From Branchiostoma floridae (lineage: Eukaryota; Chordata; Leptocardii; Amphioxiformes; Branchiostomatidae), in NCBI RefSeq assembly GCF_000003815.2, contig NC_049995.1, forward strand, positions 16,426,153 to 16,461,786: a DNA stretch of 35,634 nt, read 5' to 3'. A model generated the notes under the pieces. The model made no database searches. It had not been told where the DNA came from and worked only from the letters and a program-made list of their open reading frames with translations. The first letter of the stretch is position 1, and every line of letters starts with the position of its first letter. Made by a program: the position numbers and the translations under genes. Shown piece after piece: positions 1-10,602 of this stretch.

Positions 1-260
1 CTGCACGGCGGGTGTGGTTGCTAGTGGTCCGCTGTGGTAAGGTGTGGTTATGCGGTAAAACAGGACTGAGACGGGCTACGGCAAACGCAACACTCCTCTA
101 CGGCGGGTGTGGTGCTAGTGGTCCGCTGTGGTAAGGTGTGGTTATGCGGTAAAACAGGATTGAGACGGGCTACGGCAAACGCAACACTCCTCTACGGCGG
201 GTGTGGTTGCTAGTGGTTCACTGTGGTAAGGTGTGGTTTTTCGGTAAAAGCGGAATATCG
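1..260. repeat. 94/95-bp tandem repeat, about 2.6 copies
   Basis: The block beginning CGGCGGGTGTGG recurs at about positions 6, 101 and 195, followed each time by GTGGTAAGGTGTGG and a GCGGTAAAAC-like stretch. Copies differ by only a few bases. The array runs off the left edge of the window, so its full size is unknown. No coding frame is preserved across copies. Confidence 0.85.
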
Positions 261-279
261 TGGCGAAGACTGGTTTTGC

Positions 280-891
280 TCAGTCGGGCCTGTAGCGCTC
301 TATCCCCGTTCGTATCAACTTCTCTTCCCCTGGTAGAGATCTAGAGTGCACGTTGGGGGATTAAATTTCTGCTATCTACTTCGTGGTAGCCTGGTAACCA
401 TATCATCGGTTGCCTGTTCCCATGTTTACGGTGATGAGAATGGGCCCGCCCGTCCAGCTGATAAGCGCGCCCCGGGGTTGTTTTCAACGGTCTTGGATTC
501 AGTTACCACGCTCCCGGCGGCAGAAACTCTAAAGGCCGGCTATATTAAAACATCCAGCGGCGAAATCTCGAAAGGACAGAAAGAAACAAGTCGATCTGTC
601 TCACGTGAAGTGGCCAAATCCCCCAGATCTTTAAGTTTAACGGGGGAATAGTTGAGACAGGCGGCCTGAAAGCTCGGGCCTGCAGCGCTCTAGCCCCGCC
701 CGTCTCAACTTCTCTTATCCTGGTTGAGATCTAGGGCGCAAGTTGGGGGATTGTATTTCTGCTATCCTACGTCGTGTTAGCCTGGTATTACACATCATCG
801 GGAGCCTGTTCCCATCTTTACGGTGATGAGAGTGGGCCCGCCCGTCCAGCTGATAAGCGCACGCCGGGGTAGTTTAGTAAATTCTACGGGC
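280..891. repeat. Long direct repeat, two copies about 393 bp apart
   Basis: The stretch from about 280 to 487 is repeated from about 673 to 880. Shared anchors are CAGCGCTCTA/TAGCGCTCTA, TCAACTTCTCTT, GAGATCTAG, TTGGGGGATT, GCCTGTTCCCAT and GGGCCCGCCCGTCCAGCTGA. Divergence is roughly 10-15 percent by eye. The second copy runs into an assembly gap, so this may be part of a longer array. The 101-codon frame across 346-651 starts at a GTG and is not kept in the second copy, so it is not called as a gene. Confidence 0.75.
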
Positions 892-1002
892 NNNNNNNNN
901 NNNNNNNNNNNNNNNNNNNNNNNNNNNNNNNNNNNNNNNNNNNNNNNNNNNNNNNNNNNNNNNNNNNNNNNNNNNNNNNNNNNNNNNNNNNNNNNNNNNN
1001 NN
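892..1002. other. Assembly gap (111 N)
   Basis: An unbroken run of N interrupts the repeat-rich left end. Any frame crossing it is meaningless. Confidence 0.99.
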
Positions 1003-1959
1003 AAATCGGATCAGATGAAGTTTCTTCCGCCGCGGGTAACCTTTCGCGGGTAATGGAAATCCTGAACATCTTTCAAAGAAAAGTTTTTACAACTGTGGCA
1101 ACACGATAGGTTTCAGATATATAATTTTGGGAAAGGCAATCTTTCCGTTTGTTTTTACTGTCTGAGTTTCGTGCAGGCTTCGTGCCCTTCTTGCCGAAAT
1201 CGGACATTCCAGTTTATGTACTCTAGATCTTTTCGAGTTCTTTTGAATGCTGATCTTTCCGACGGCACCCCAAATGAACAGAACTGGAAGGAAGAGAAGA
1301 AAAGAAAAGGGGATAGTGCTCACCAACTTACTGGCTTCACTTACAGTTTCCACGCGTTTCCGTTACGTTGAATAGTTGATTCGCATCCATGTAGATACTG
1401 CTACTGTCAGTCTTAGCAGACTATGACAATGACGCTACACATAAAGCAAACTATACAAGTAAAAAGAATGCAAGTAAGTCGAACACATTGTCTCGAGATA
1501 CAGCGCGAAAATTAATGAAATCAAATTCAGTTTAGTCCAGAGTTATTTTTGTAGGTAATAGCCCAACAAATCCCGACGAAACATTGAAATTGGCAGGAAC
1601 ACCAAGCAAAATGAATAACAAAAATCTTATATCAATGCTTTATCTTTTAAATGAATAGCACAACGTTAGCACGGGGCGAGTCTCCAAGTACTAAATTTTA
1701 GATGGAGATTCTGATTCTGTGTCATCGTTTTGCAGGTCAATTGTTTTTTTTAACTTTTATTATTCAATACTAGCAGTTAATGAAAAGCTGTATAACATAC
1801 ATCTGAACACTACGCTAAGTGATGATGGTTGTGTAATTACGGTGCAGCACAAGTGCCATATTTGTCGACCCCTCGACATGCATGGACGTTTGAATCAAGG
1901 CAAAGGAGAATATGCTATTCTTGTAGATTACTCTCTTCCAGTAACTGTGTCATTAAACG
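1003..1959. other. Non-genic stretch, nothing recognised
   Basis: AT-rich sequence with only short chance frames on either strand. I see no splice-flanked coding block, no RNA gene and no inverted repeat. Confidence 0.5.
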
Positions 1960-1967
1960 CTTGGTGG

Positions 1968-2400
1968 TAGGGCTGGGTATCGGTACAGCGTACCGGTACA
2001 AAACCGTTTTTTCTTATTGGACCGGTCCAGAAAAACCGGACCTGAAAAAAATAGGTGGACCGGATGTTGGACCGATTACAAAATTAACAGATTATTTTCT
2101 TAGGCATTCACACGTTTTGGCGCTTGCAGGTGGAAGAAAATAACAAGAGTGAAGTAGAGTAGAGTTTATAGTAATTTCTACCAAGTTTTACAGCCAATCG
2201 TACAGGTGCAGTTAGCGTTGTATGATTTTAAAACGCCAGTGTAAGTCTAATACTCCACCAGACAGATCTCTTTGTAGTGAAATGGACCATTGGTATGAGT
2301 CATACTGCATCAGGTCCAGGTTCAGGTCCGGACCTGGACCTGATACTCTGGACCTGAACCGGACCTGGACCTGAATTTTCTGTACCGGTACCCAGCCCTA
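1968..2400. mobile_element. hAT-type MITE with perfect 8-bp target-site duplication
   Basis: The element starts TAGGGCTGGGTATCGGTAC and ends with the near inverse GTACCGGTACCCAGCCCTA. It is flanked on both sides by the identical octamer CTTGGTGG (1960-1967 and 2401-2408). An 8-bp duplication and termini beginning TAGGG are typical of hAT elements. It is 433 bp long and encodes nothing, so it must have been moved by a transposase from elsewhere. The right half contains an array of GGACCTG/CAGGTCC words that can pair with one another. Confidence 0.9.
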
Positions 2401-2408
2401 CTTGGTGG

Positions 2409-2849
2409 CATATGGCATATGTCAATTACTACAGAAACTCGTTTTTGTGATACTCCTTTGGTCTACTTTGCAGTTTATCTTTATGTGTGTATATATGTAT
2501 GTCACTGTGTAATGTTGTTTTTCTGGGTGTTCATACACGAAATAAAGTAATAAAGATACACACATGACCCTATGTTGATTCTTGATTCTATGCTGGACAC
2601 AGGCTACAGTTAAGCGCGAGGTGTAGCCATGCAAAGCTAGAACGCGCGTTGTTAAGATAATGATGAATGATCTTTATTTTTAAGTTCTTACCCGAATGGG
2701 CTAAATGCAATAGTTACGTTCAACGTAAATCATTACGTAACTTAGCTTTACTTTTATCTTTAACAAAATGGTATGACGTTGTGCTATTTGATGAAATCTA
2801 TCTTTTTATCTATGTCTCTTCTGTCTTCTTGAAACAAGTATATACAAGT
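2409..2849. other. Non-genic stretch, nothing recognised
   Basis: AT-rich sequence between the hAT MITE and the LINE fragment, without a supported gene or repeat. Confidence 0.5.
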
Positions 2850-3161
2850 TCACGGAGTTTTTGTACAGAGTAGACGGGGGATGTCAAAAAACGGTACAAA
2901 TGTTTCGTCTTTTGCTAACTGCTTAAATCGTCTTTCTAAATTGAGGGTACATGTAAAAGAGCTACGTATACCACCGTACAATGGACATTCTAAAAGAAAA
3001 TGAACTTTATTGGCAATGCAGATGAAGTTAAAGACTGTACAAATTCTGTCGCTCGGATAAGTCCGGTTGTATCTTCCTACTTCAATGTGTAGGGGATAAC
3101 CACTAATTATCAAGTTAGTCATGGCTAGGCGATGGCAAACACTGTATATATTCATGATCAC
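2850..3161 (-). pseudogene. 3' fragment of a non-LTR retrotransposon ORF2
   Basis: A 103-codon frame on the minus strand carries the pattern that closes many LINE polyproteins. An LxxLxISxxxLxIExGRY-like segment (LIISGYPLHIEVGRYNR) is followed by RIC and then VHFLLECPLYGGIRSSF, which matches the family's C...HFLxxCPxYxxLR tail. The reverse transcriptase and endonuclease regions are absent and one cysteine of the knuckle seems lost or shifted. I read it as a 5'-truncated dead insertion. The exact clade (CR1/L2-like or other) cannot be told. Confidence 0.6.
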
Positions 3162-3348
3162 GTACTGTTCAGTTTCGTAGGTTTGCTTGGACTTTCTATA
3201 TGTTCTTAGTTTGTTTCTATGATTTTCCTTTTTACTATTAAAGTTCTGAATAAAAAGTTAGAAGAAATATGTCTTTTAGCCTTTGCTTTACTTCTGACTG
3301 GACTGATGGTAAATTGCGGTATTGATGTAACAATAGTTAACCATGATA

Positions 3349-5741
3349 CCCCCGTCACATTATATACGATGGAAGGAAGGTCGGCTGATTTTAAGATCGA
3401 TGGTCTTGCGTATTTCTCGCCCAAAAATTGTCCCCGTCACATATAAGCGAGGCTCGTGCGATCGCCTGTGAATAAATCTATTATAATGAACCTCCCATGA
3501 CCTCTTGCTTGCGGACAAGGTAACACAAAACGTTCCTTACAGAAAGACAAGATATGAATAAATGTTGTTTCTTTTGTTGTCGTAATCTTTTTAACCAATT
3601 AATGAAATGCGCGGGCATACTAGAAATGACGAAAGAAAAGAAATTGTGTCACAAAGGCAGCCTGCATACTACCATAGGGGCCACAATGTCAGCATTACCC
3701 TCACAGACGAGATGACGTAGTCTACCGCGCCATCCATTGGGCTAGTAGCAGGTGTATTTGCCACTCAAATCCCCCAGTATCCTCCCGTTCAGTATACTCA
3801 AGTCAGACAAGTCACATAAATCTGTGAAGCTTTTTCCGAAAGCGTTTGCAGACTTTTTCTATCGGAAAAGTTGCTAGGGACCCTCCGTTATATTGTTGAG
3901 CATTTCAAGCTCGAGGTCTAATTCTAAGGGACCATCGTCATTAAAATCTTGTAGCGAACCAGCAATACTTCGAACATGGTTTGATGCGATAAAATTCTTT
4001 TAAAGTGTGCGTCATTTCTTTGGGCTGCAGTCTAACAACTTTCTGTGACTCTAGCTTATAGATCTATTACTAGTACCTCCGTGAACACGTGGAACTGGAA
4101 GAAGTTTTGATCCTACCAATAAACCCACCAACAAAAGAAACCGATCGAAAACGTTACGAGATTCGTTGCGTTTAAGAGTCATTGCACGAGAAAACCAGGC
4201 AGAGGCCGGAAGATGGGGGTCGGCCAAATCGGTTCATACTTTGTATGTGTGATAGGTATGAGGAACTATTAACAGCCATATACTTAAAACCCTCCAGCTA
4301 TTTTCCGTTATGGCGTTCTGGGACCCCCCTCAGAGACCCTCAAAAATCCAACAATTTATGGCTGAAAATTACTGAAATTGCGATGGCTATCCTGACAAAT
4401 TTACATAAGATACGAACCTAACTTATATATTTCCATATAGCATGGGTCCTTAAGTTTTACAGATCAAAATTTGAAGATGATACATCAAAGTTAAGAGGTT
4501 GTACTAGAGGGTTACCTGAACCACTGAAAGTAGATTTTTATCACTGTAAATTTTTGTGATTTTTAAGGCCCATTATCTGCTATACGCAGTAGCTCTGGTG
4601 AATGGTTTTACTGTTGCTAGATTGAGGAACATCTACTTATTCAATCAAAAACAATCGTCATTTTGCTTGGGATTGGAATTGGGGTTGGCAACAAGCTGAG
4701 AGTATTTAGCAGTGTTTATGGCTTGGTTAAGCAATTAAATTTGACTGCTGAGTTACTCCCGAACACCAGCCGAACACTAGCCGACCATGCCGAACACCAG
4801 CCGACCCATTCCAGACCCACCGTTCAGAGCCGAATGTTTTGAACATTTCAAAACATTCGGCTGAGGCAGCCGAACACCAACCGACTCAGCCGAACGCCAG
4901 CCGACTAGCTCCCGAATCACTCCTAATACCCCCCTCACAATAGGCGCGATTCGATCGGAAGACTAGTTTACGAACTCTGAATGACATTTTCGTGCTTAAG
5001 ACGTCCGGTGTTCTCACGATCATCTTGCGATTTTTACGGATCACCGGCAGTTTTCAGGAGTCTTACGACGGTCGCGGTGCAGCGAAACATGTTCTTAACA
5101 TATGCGACTAGTCGAAGGAAATCTCCAAAATCGCACAGCTCGTTACCGAGTCGCAGATTGTGCGTACAAATCGTGCGTACCTCGCAAGGGTATCGGTCAA
5201 TAGTCTTGCGTCAATCCAACAATTGAAGACCGATAGGCGAGCAAAGACATAGTTATTAATCATCGAGCGCAAATCGGATGGCGAACGCCCGTCAGTTGGG
5301 CAACGTTCGGGCGACGTTCGCCCGACTTCCGTTTGTTTACAAATATTGAATTTCTGGGAATGTGAGGGTAATTCTAACATTGTGGCCGCTGTGGCAGTAT
5401 GTAGGCTGGCGTTTGTGACACACTTTATTTTCTTGCGTCATTTCTATTATGCCCGCGCATTCCATTCATTGGTTAAAAAGATTACGGCAACAAAATAAGC
5501 AACATTTATTGATCTCTTGCCTTTTTTGAGGAACGTTTTGTGTTACCTTGTCCGCGTGCAAGAGGTCATGGGAGGTTTATTATCATAGATTTATTCACCG
5601 TCGATCTCACGAGCCTCGCGTATATGTGAGGGGGACAGTTTTGAGGCGAAAAATACGCAAGACCATCTTAAGATCTTAAAATCAACCGACCTTCCTGCGA
5701 TCGCGAAGAACGTCCGAAGATCGTATATAATGTGAGGGGGG
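3349..5741. mobile_element. 2.4-kb non-autonomous DNA transposon with about 300-bp inverted ends
   Basis: The left arm (about 3349-3650) reappears inverted as the right arm (about 5440-5741). Both share the terminal CCCCC(G/C)TCACATTATATACG, then GGAAGGTCGG, TGGTCTTGCGTATTT, GTGAATAAATCTAT, CCTCCCATGACCTCTTGC, ACACAAAACGTTCCT and GCGCGGGCATA. Both ends abut TA (3347-3348 and 5742-5743), suggesting a TA duplication. The arms differ at roughly 10-15 percent of sites, so it is not recent. No transposase frame is visible inside, so it is non-autonomous. Confidence 0.85.
4752..4910. repeat. GCCGAACACCAGCCGAC array with a 16-bp-stem hairpin
   Basis: Inside the 2.4-kb element the words GCCGAACACC and AGCCGACC recur at least five times. 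Embedded at about 4828-4862 is a perfect hairpin: AGCCGAATGTTTTGAA, loop CAT, then its exact inverse. The same GCCGA word makes up the hairpin ends and the array. Confidence 0.75.
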
Positions 5742-5743
5742 TA

Positions 5744-6158
5744 TAAACCATTGTCGGGAGAGTCGGGAGCCAAATTCGGCTATGTGTAACCTAGGCACAG
5801 TGTATGTCCCCTTTTTCTCTCGCTCATATTTCACTCTGTAGCAACTCTCGCAGAAAGGCGTGTTTTCTATTTATTTTCAAAGAAAACGCCTATCAAGTTG
5901 TGTTTTTGTACTTTTTCTTTTGTACCGCCCCAACGACCCACCAGAAGGTCAAGGGATAGGTGAGGTGAGGTGAGACATCTACACTATCTATAATTTACAT
6001 ATATTGTTTTTATGTAAGTATGTGGACCCATAAGGATATGCATTTGTAGTAAATCACGATGCTAAACTATGAATCAGCTGCCACAAGCTTCGTGTTGAAT
6101 CAGGAAGGCACAACCGCACTCCTCCAGAACAAAGAATTTGTCAGTTTTGTAACTTGAG
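5744..6158. other. Non-genic stretch, nothing recognised
   Basis: Spacer between two transposable elements. Only short frames and a small GGTGA run near 5959-5975. Confidence 0.5.
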
Positions 6159-6160
6159 TA

Positions 6161-7371
6161 AAGGCCCCCTCTCACTTGACGTGCGGCACGCTTGCGGCAT
6201 TGCTGCGTTCGTTCACTGCGGCACTGTTGTGTTAATTTCACCGATTTTGTATTGCACTCACACTGACGTGCGGCACTGTTGCGTTTCTAGACTAAATGAA
6301 CCTGTTATTGACAATTGCAGCGTTGTCAATTTATGAAAAATCACCGTAAAATGATGAGAATGCCCCAAAATGAGATATATAATGAAAAGATTTCCCTTAT
6401 GATAATGAATTATATGGTACATATGCTATAAATAACCTTGAAAGACTTTTACAGTAAAGGAAATGACCCAAATGAACGGACACGAACTATATACCAGATT
6501 TCACTCGATGTGTACGTTTTGCACCATGTAACGTTATGTGTAATTATGTATGTTTATATGTTTATTCACCAATTTTGCAAATTTCTAAAACGAAAATGTT
6601 TGATATTTCATACTTTTTTGTATGACGCTGAGTATTTTCATTGTCGGCGGATGGCTTGCCAGCCTACTGATGTCTAAGTCTATCATATTTGTAAAAAGTG
6701 AGAAAAATATGGCCCATGGGTCTGAATGACTGCAATTTTGTATTTTATCGGTGGCAGGCTACCAGCAATGATTAGCTTGTAACGTTATAACGCAAACGCA
6801 AACTCGTTATCATCCAACATAAATAATTTCTTTTTGAACGTTGTACGATAACCTTTATCTCTACATCCGTAGGTTAGTCGATAAACCAGTTACTTATTTT
6901 TTGTTTTCAAGTATAAAATACTGACCTACTTTCCATTAAATAAATAAAAAGATGTATTTTCAAGTTAACTCTGAATACGGATACAAGGTAAGTTTTCTGG
7001 AATTCGCAGTGTTTTAACTGGATCGAAAACCGCTGTAAAATTAATAGAACTGCATCTAAAATAGTTTTTCGGTGATAAAATGATGTTTACTTTTGATTCT
7101 TGGTGTAAAATAGGCAAAGACTATCCTTGATACTGTTTGGGGCATGATGGCGGCACTGCTGGGGCATTGTTGGGGCACTGTTGCGGCATCTTGCCACTTG
7201 CGTTATTTTTAAACTTTTTAAAAAACGTCGCGCTTGCAAGCGGCACTTCTAGGTTTGCTTGCGGCACCTCTAGGTTTGCTTGCGGCACCTCTAGGTTCCG
7301 TGGGGGTACATCTGCATTTTCGAATGCAGCAATGCCGCAAGCGTGCCGCACGTCAAGTGAGAGGGGGCCTT
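6161..7371. mobile_element. 1.2-kb TA-flanked element with about 46-bp terminal inverted repeats
   Basis: The ends are AAGGCCCCCTCTCACTTGAC and its exact inverse, and the match continues through CGTGCGGCACGCTTGCGGCA inwards to GCAGC. TA flanks each side (6159-6160 and 7372-7373). The subterminal regions are rich in GCGGCA words. The right end holds three tandem copies of a TTGCTTGCGGCACCTCTAGG-like unit (about 7227-7296). No transposase is present. A TA duplication fits Tc1/mariner-like mobilisation, but other TA-targeting families are possible. Confidence 0.85.
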
Positions 7372-7373
7372 TA

Positions 7374-7960
7374 GCCCGATTTGGGATGAGCGCACAATAA
7401 AGGTTATCATCACTTTAAATTACACCCACCACACATACATAGTATCGACAGACTAGTCAATAGCTAATAGTAAATTGAAATCAAAATCAACTCAAATTTG
7501 TTCATTTTATTCTATCTAGGTGATTAGACTGCAAACGCGATGGTGTCAAAGTTATCAGAAATTTTATCGCCAATAGGGAACACGTACGGTGACGACTCAA
7601 GGATGACAGTGAGCGCATAGTCAGGAGCACAATCTATTTGGCAACATCTAGATGGAACCCATAATAATGAACAACGGGACCCTACCACTAGTTGCATGGG
7701 GGTGGTCCAAACCTCTTATAACATTAACACTATACAATAGTGGCGTGATCTGTCTCTTCTTTCCCTTCTCTTCTCTTCCTTCTCTAACTCTAGACTACTT
7801 AACAAAGGGTGAGTAAGAAGGTGTGGTAAAATGTCGTGTATAGGAAGTCTAAACTTGAATACTGTTGTCTTCAAATATTAACTTGCTACATATAAGGAAC
7901 ATGAGTTAAACTAACTACAAAATATGTGTTACGTGAACAAGTAAACAAATATAACGGTAA
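7374..7960. other. Non-genic stretch, nothing recognised
   Basis: AT-rich spacer before the minisatellite, without a convincing gene. Confidence 0.5.
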
Positions 7961-7969
7961 CAATAACTT

Positions 7970-8440
7970 GAATAGAGTTTGTTGAAGCCTTGCATTAGGT
8001 TTTGTCCTTGCATTCCTTGTACTTGACATAAGTTGTGTTGATATGGATGGAGAAATAAATCGTCTTAAGTTGTTTAAACCTCCCATTAGGTTCTGTCCTT
8101 ATGTTCCTTGTGATCTCAATAAGTTTTGTGTTGATGGTGAGAATAAATGGAATAATGTTCTGTATCAATCTTGCACTAGGTTCTGTCCGTGAGTTCTTTG
8201 TACTTTAGAGAAGTTCTGTGTGGAGTCCACGGACCATGAAAAATAAATTGAATAAAGTTCTGTTTTGATCTTGCGCATAAGGTTCTGTTCTTGAGTTCTT
8301 TGTACTTTCTTTGCACGCTAGATAAATTCTGTGTTGACCTGGAAACTAAATGAATAAAGTTCTGTTTTAACCTTGTAGTAGGTTTTGTCCTTGAGTTCTT
8401 TGTATAACTCTAGAGAGTTCTGTGTTGACCTTGAGAAAAC
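7970..8440. repeat. Diverged minisatellite, five units of about 90-100 bp
   Basis: The motif TTGCAnTAGGTTnTGTCCTTG, a GAGTTCTTTGTACTT-like stretch and GTTCTGTGTTGA recur in order at about 7990, 8082, 8171, 8271 and 8373, with AATAAA-type words between units. Units have drifted considerably. A 133-codon frame begins inside the last unit (8385) but its protein changes character outside the array and is unsupported. Confidence 0.75.
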
Positions 8441-8926
8441 TATCTCTTTTCAAGGAATTGAAGGAGGTTTAAAAGTTCATTTTCGTAGCCTCGAAGAGAC
8501 GAGAACCAAACAGCAGGTTGTCCCTGTCATCAAAGTGACAGTCTACTGTTATTACCCCATTTTACCAATGATCATCAAATACAAGAAAGCATACATTAAT
8601 GTAAAGAACCATCTGGAAATCAGCGAGATAAGGCCCCCATTCCACTTGGATGTCGCTCTCTGCAACCTAAAATTTGTCAGATCGCTCAACCGATTTTACA
8701 GGAGAAAAACAAATCATTTTACGCTTTGTGTGTTTTGTTGTCAATTCAGTCACACTTTTACATTTTGTATGATCTACCCGGTATGAAATTTTGGGTAACA
8801 TATATCTGTTTTGGATCGCAGCGAGAGTGTTGACTTTGGTGGTTCAATGTCATCAGTAGATACTGGAAAAGTGATTTGTGACCTTTTTTTTACTATTACA
8901 GTAAGCTGTTTTTAGATTTTAAAGGA
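8441..8926. other. Non-genic stretch with a possible solo transposon end
   Basis: Mostly featureless. At about 8630 the words AAGGCCCCCATTCCACTTG resemble the terminus of the 6161-7371 element and may be a relic end of a related copy. No partner end was found. Confidence 0.35.
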
Positions 8927-9020
8927 GACGGGGGAATCTCCGGAGACGGGGGAAACTCGCCATCACGGCAAACTCCCTTCATAGCAAACTCCCTTCCTCG
9001 GCAAACTCCCTTTCCCGGCA
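8927..9020. repeat. Short tandem words GGAGACGGGGGAA and GGCAAACTCCCTT
   Basis: GGAGACGGGGGAA occurs twice, followed by three to four copies of GCAAACTCCCTT with small changes. Too short to classify. Confidence 0.6.
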
Positions 9021-9351
9021 CAAGAGAACATAGCCAAGAATGAAAATCGCGGACCAAGCCACCCCCCTCCCCAAAAGAAATAGCCCCCGTTCCGAAGAAT
9101 GCAACTTATTAAAAGCGACAGCATGTTGTTTTCATTTCAATGACTGAGAACGAGCCTATATTGTTAGACCATGAAATTTCTAGAATTTGCACTGTGCAAC
9201 TTTCGATGATGGATCATGTGTTGCCAAGAGAGACCTCCTAGATGGACATGGTTCATCAGTGTAATGTTACACCAGGGACGTCGTCTCGCCCTGGCATCGC
9301 CAGCTTCCATACCGAGAAAACTCCACCCACATTGAATGGATATCTTCATTA

Positions 9352-9945
9352 GGCCACAGCAAGTAAATTTTATGGATGACATCCCTTGCAGACTGCAAAA
9401 ATAATGAGATAGGGCGAAAAAAAAAAAACAAGATGGGTAGAAAAAACAAGATGGCTAAATTTTCAAAATAGACACCATAAACGTGGTAACAAGAGTTTAG
9501 GTGACAAAACATGGTAGCACTGACAACAAATCATTCATTCCTGTATTCAAGACGTGAACTAGTGTTGTTAGAGTGACACTAGTGTGGTAGACTGGTATTA
9601 CTTACCAAGTTGCCAACTACACTCGTGACTTCCATAGTGGTGCCACTTTTACAGCTATTCAGCTGGTTTCACTTCTATAACTACAGTCATGGCTACCTCG
9701 CTATTGTGACTTCTACAAGTACAATCATTAGGCTAAAACACAACATACTTTCCCATTTTGGTACTTTCTCGTCATGTTGACCTAGCCTGGGTACCATCCT
9801 ATTTCTACCTGGTAGAATATGGATGATACTCAGGCTAATGTTGACCATCTCCAAAGAAGAAAAAAAATCTTGTTTTTTTTTTCTGAAATCAGGTGAAAAT
9901 TAATGAGCGCGCGGATGTCATCCATAAAATTTACTTGCTGTGGCC
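9352..9945 (+). mobile_element. Harbinger-type MITE, copy 1
   Basis: Termini are GGCCACAGCAAGTAAATTTT on the left and its inverse on the right, each extending through ATGGATGACATC. TTA lies on both sides (9349-9351 and 9946-9948). A 3-bp TWA duplication is characteristic of PIF/Harbinger elements. The interior has a poly-A-rich GGCGAAAAA tract, CAAGATGG words and a CACTAGTGTGGTAGACTGGTA block. It is 594 bp long and non-coding. It ends only tens of bases before the presumed first exon of the downstream gene. Confidence 0.85.
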
Positions 9946-9989
9946 TTAGTTGAGCACTGGCTCGTACGAGGTGAATCCTCACCGACCTC

Positions 9990-10150
9990 AGAGAAAGTTC
10001 TGCTTGCGCTTAGACCAGTAGAGTGCTACGTCGTGTCCGCGTGTTCGAAATTTGCCGACTTTTTCGCTCGTAGACAGCACGTACATGTAGCTGCATGATG
10101 TAAGGTTGGTTGTGCCCTTGGCTTTAGCGGAACTCCAGGGATCGATCGAG
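9990..10150 (+). other. Probable non-coding first exon (5' UTR) of gene A
   Basis: A strong splice donor, GATCGAG followed by GTAAGTG, closes this block at 10150. It pairs well with the acceptor at 10402. The 5' limit is a guess because no TATA box or initiator is convincing. The block contains a start-stop pair ATGTAG (10085-10090) and a two-codon uORF ATGATGTAA (10095-10103), which would dampen translation if they lie in the mRNA. Confidence 0.5.
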
Positions 10151-10402
10151 GTAAGTGATGCTTGTATAGACGATTTCTTTCTGTGTATTCGTATAGATAA
10201 CGTCACGGGCACATGACAAAACTATTATAAATGTACTGGGACTGTACTTGAATCTACTTACACACAGATATATGCTTATTTCCACATGTCACGTGCACCG
10301 TCTGGACGTTTTTCAAAGCGCGTGTCATTTTTAAATGTCTTTTATGTATTATATATATATCGAAAGATTTATGATTATTCCTTGTTTCTTTTCACTACAT
10401 AG

Positions 10403-10602
10403 ACAGCAGCTTACATGTACCTTGTTGGTCCGGTACACATCAAGTACAACGGATTATGGCTCCGAAAGAAAAGGCGTACGTGGAGAAGAATGGTATGATG
10501 GGGTACATGAAGAAGCACCCCACAGAGAAGGATCCGCAAACTGGAAAGGCAGTGGAGGAATTCGAGGCGGTGTCAAATTTTACATTTGACATCGTAGAGA
10601 AG
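10403..10602 (+). CDS. Gene A exon 2, start codon at 10456 (residues 1-49)
   Basis: The acceptor is TTTTCACTACATAG (ends 10402) and the donor is GAGAAG followed by GTGAGA. Coding begins MAPKEKAYVEKNG and ends NFTFDIVEK in phase 0. Bases 10403-10455 are 5' UTR. Confidence 0.75.

Noticed and set aside
346-651. 101-codon frame
   Set aside because: It lies on a direct repeat whose second copy does not keep the frame, and starts at GTG.
7121-7351. Minus-strand frame with repeated NLEVPQA units
   Set aside because: The peptide repeat is only a by-product of tandem DNA words in a transposon end.
7970-8440. CRISPR-like regular repeats
   Set aside because: Units are long, diverged and adjoin without unique spacers, and the genome is eukaryotic.
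8385-8786. 133-codon frame
   Set aside because: It begins inside a minisatellite unit and has no recognisable domain, splice context or conserved composition.
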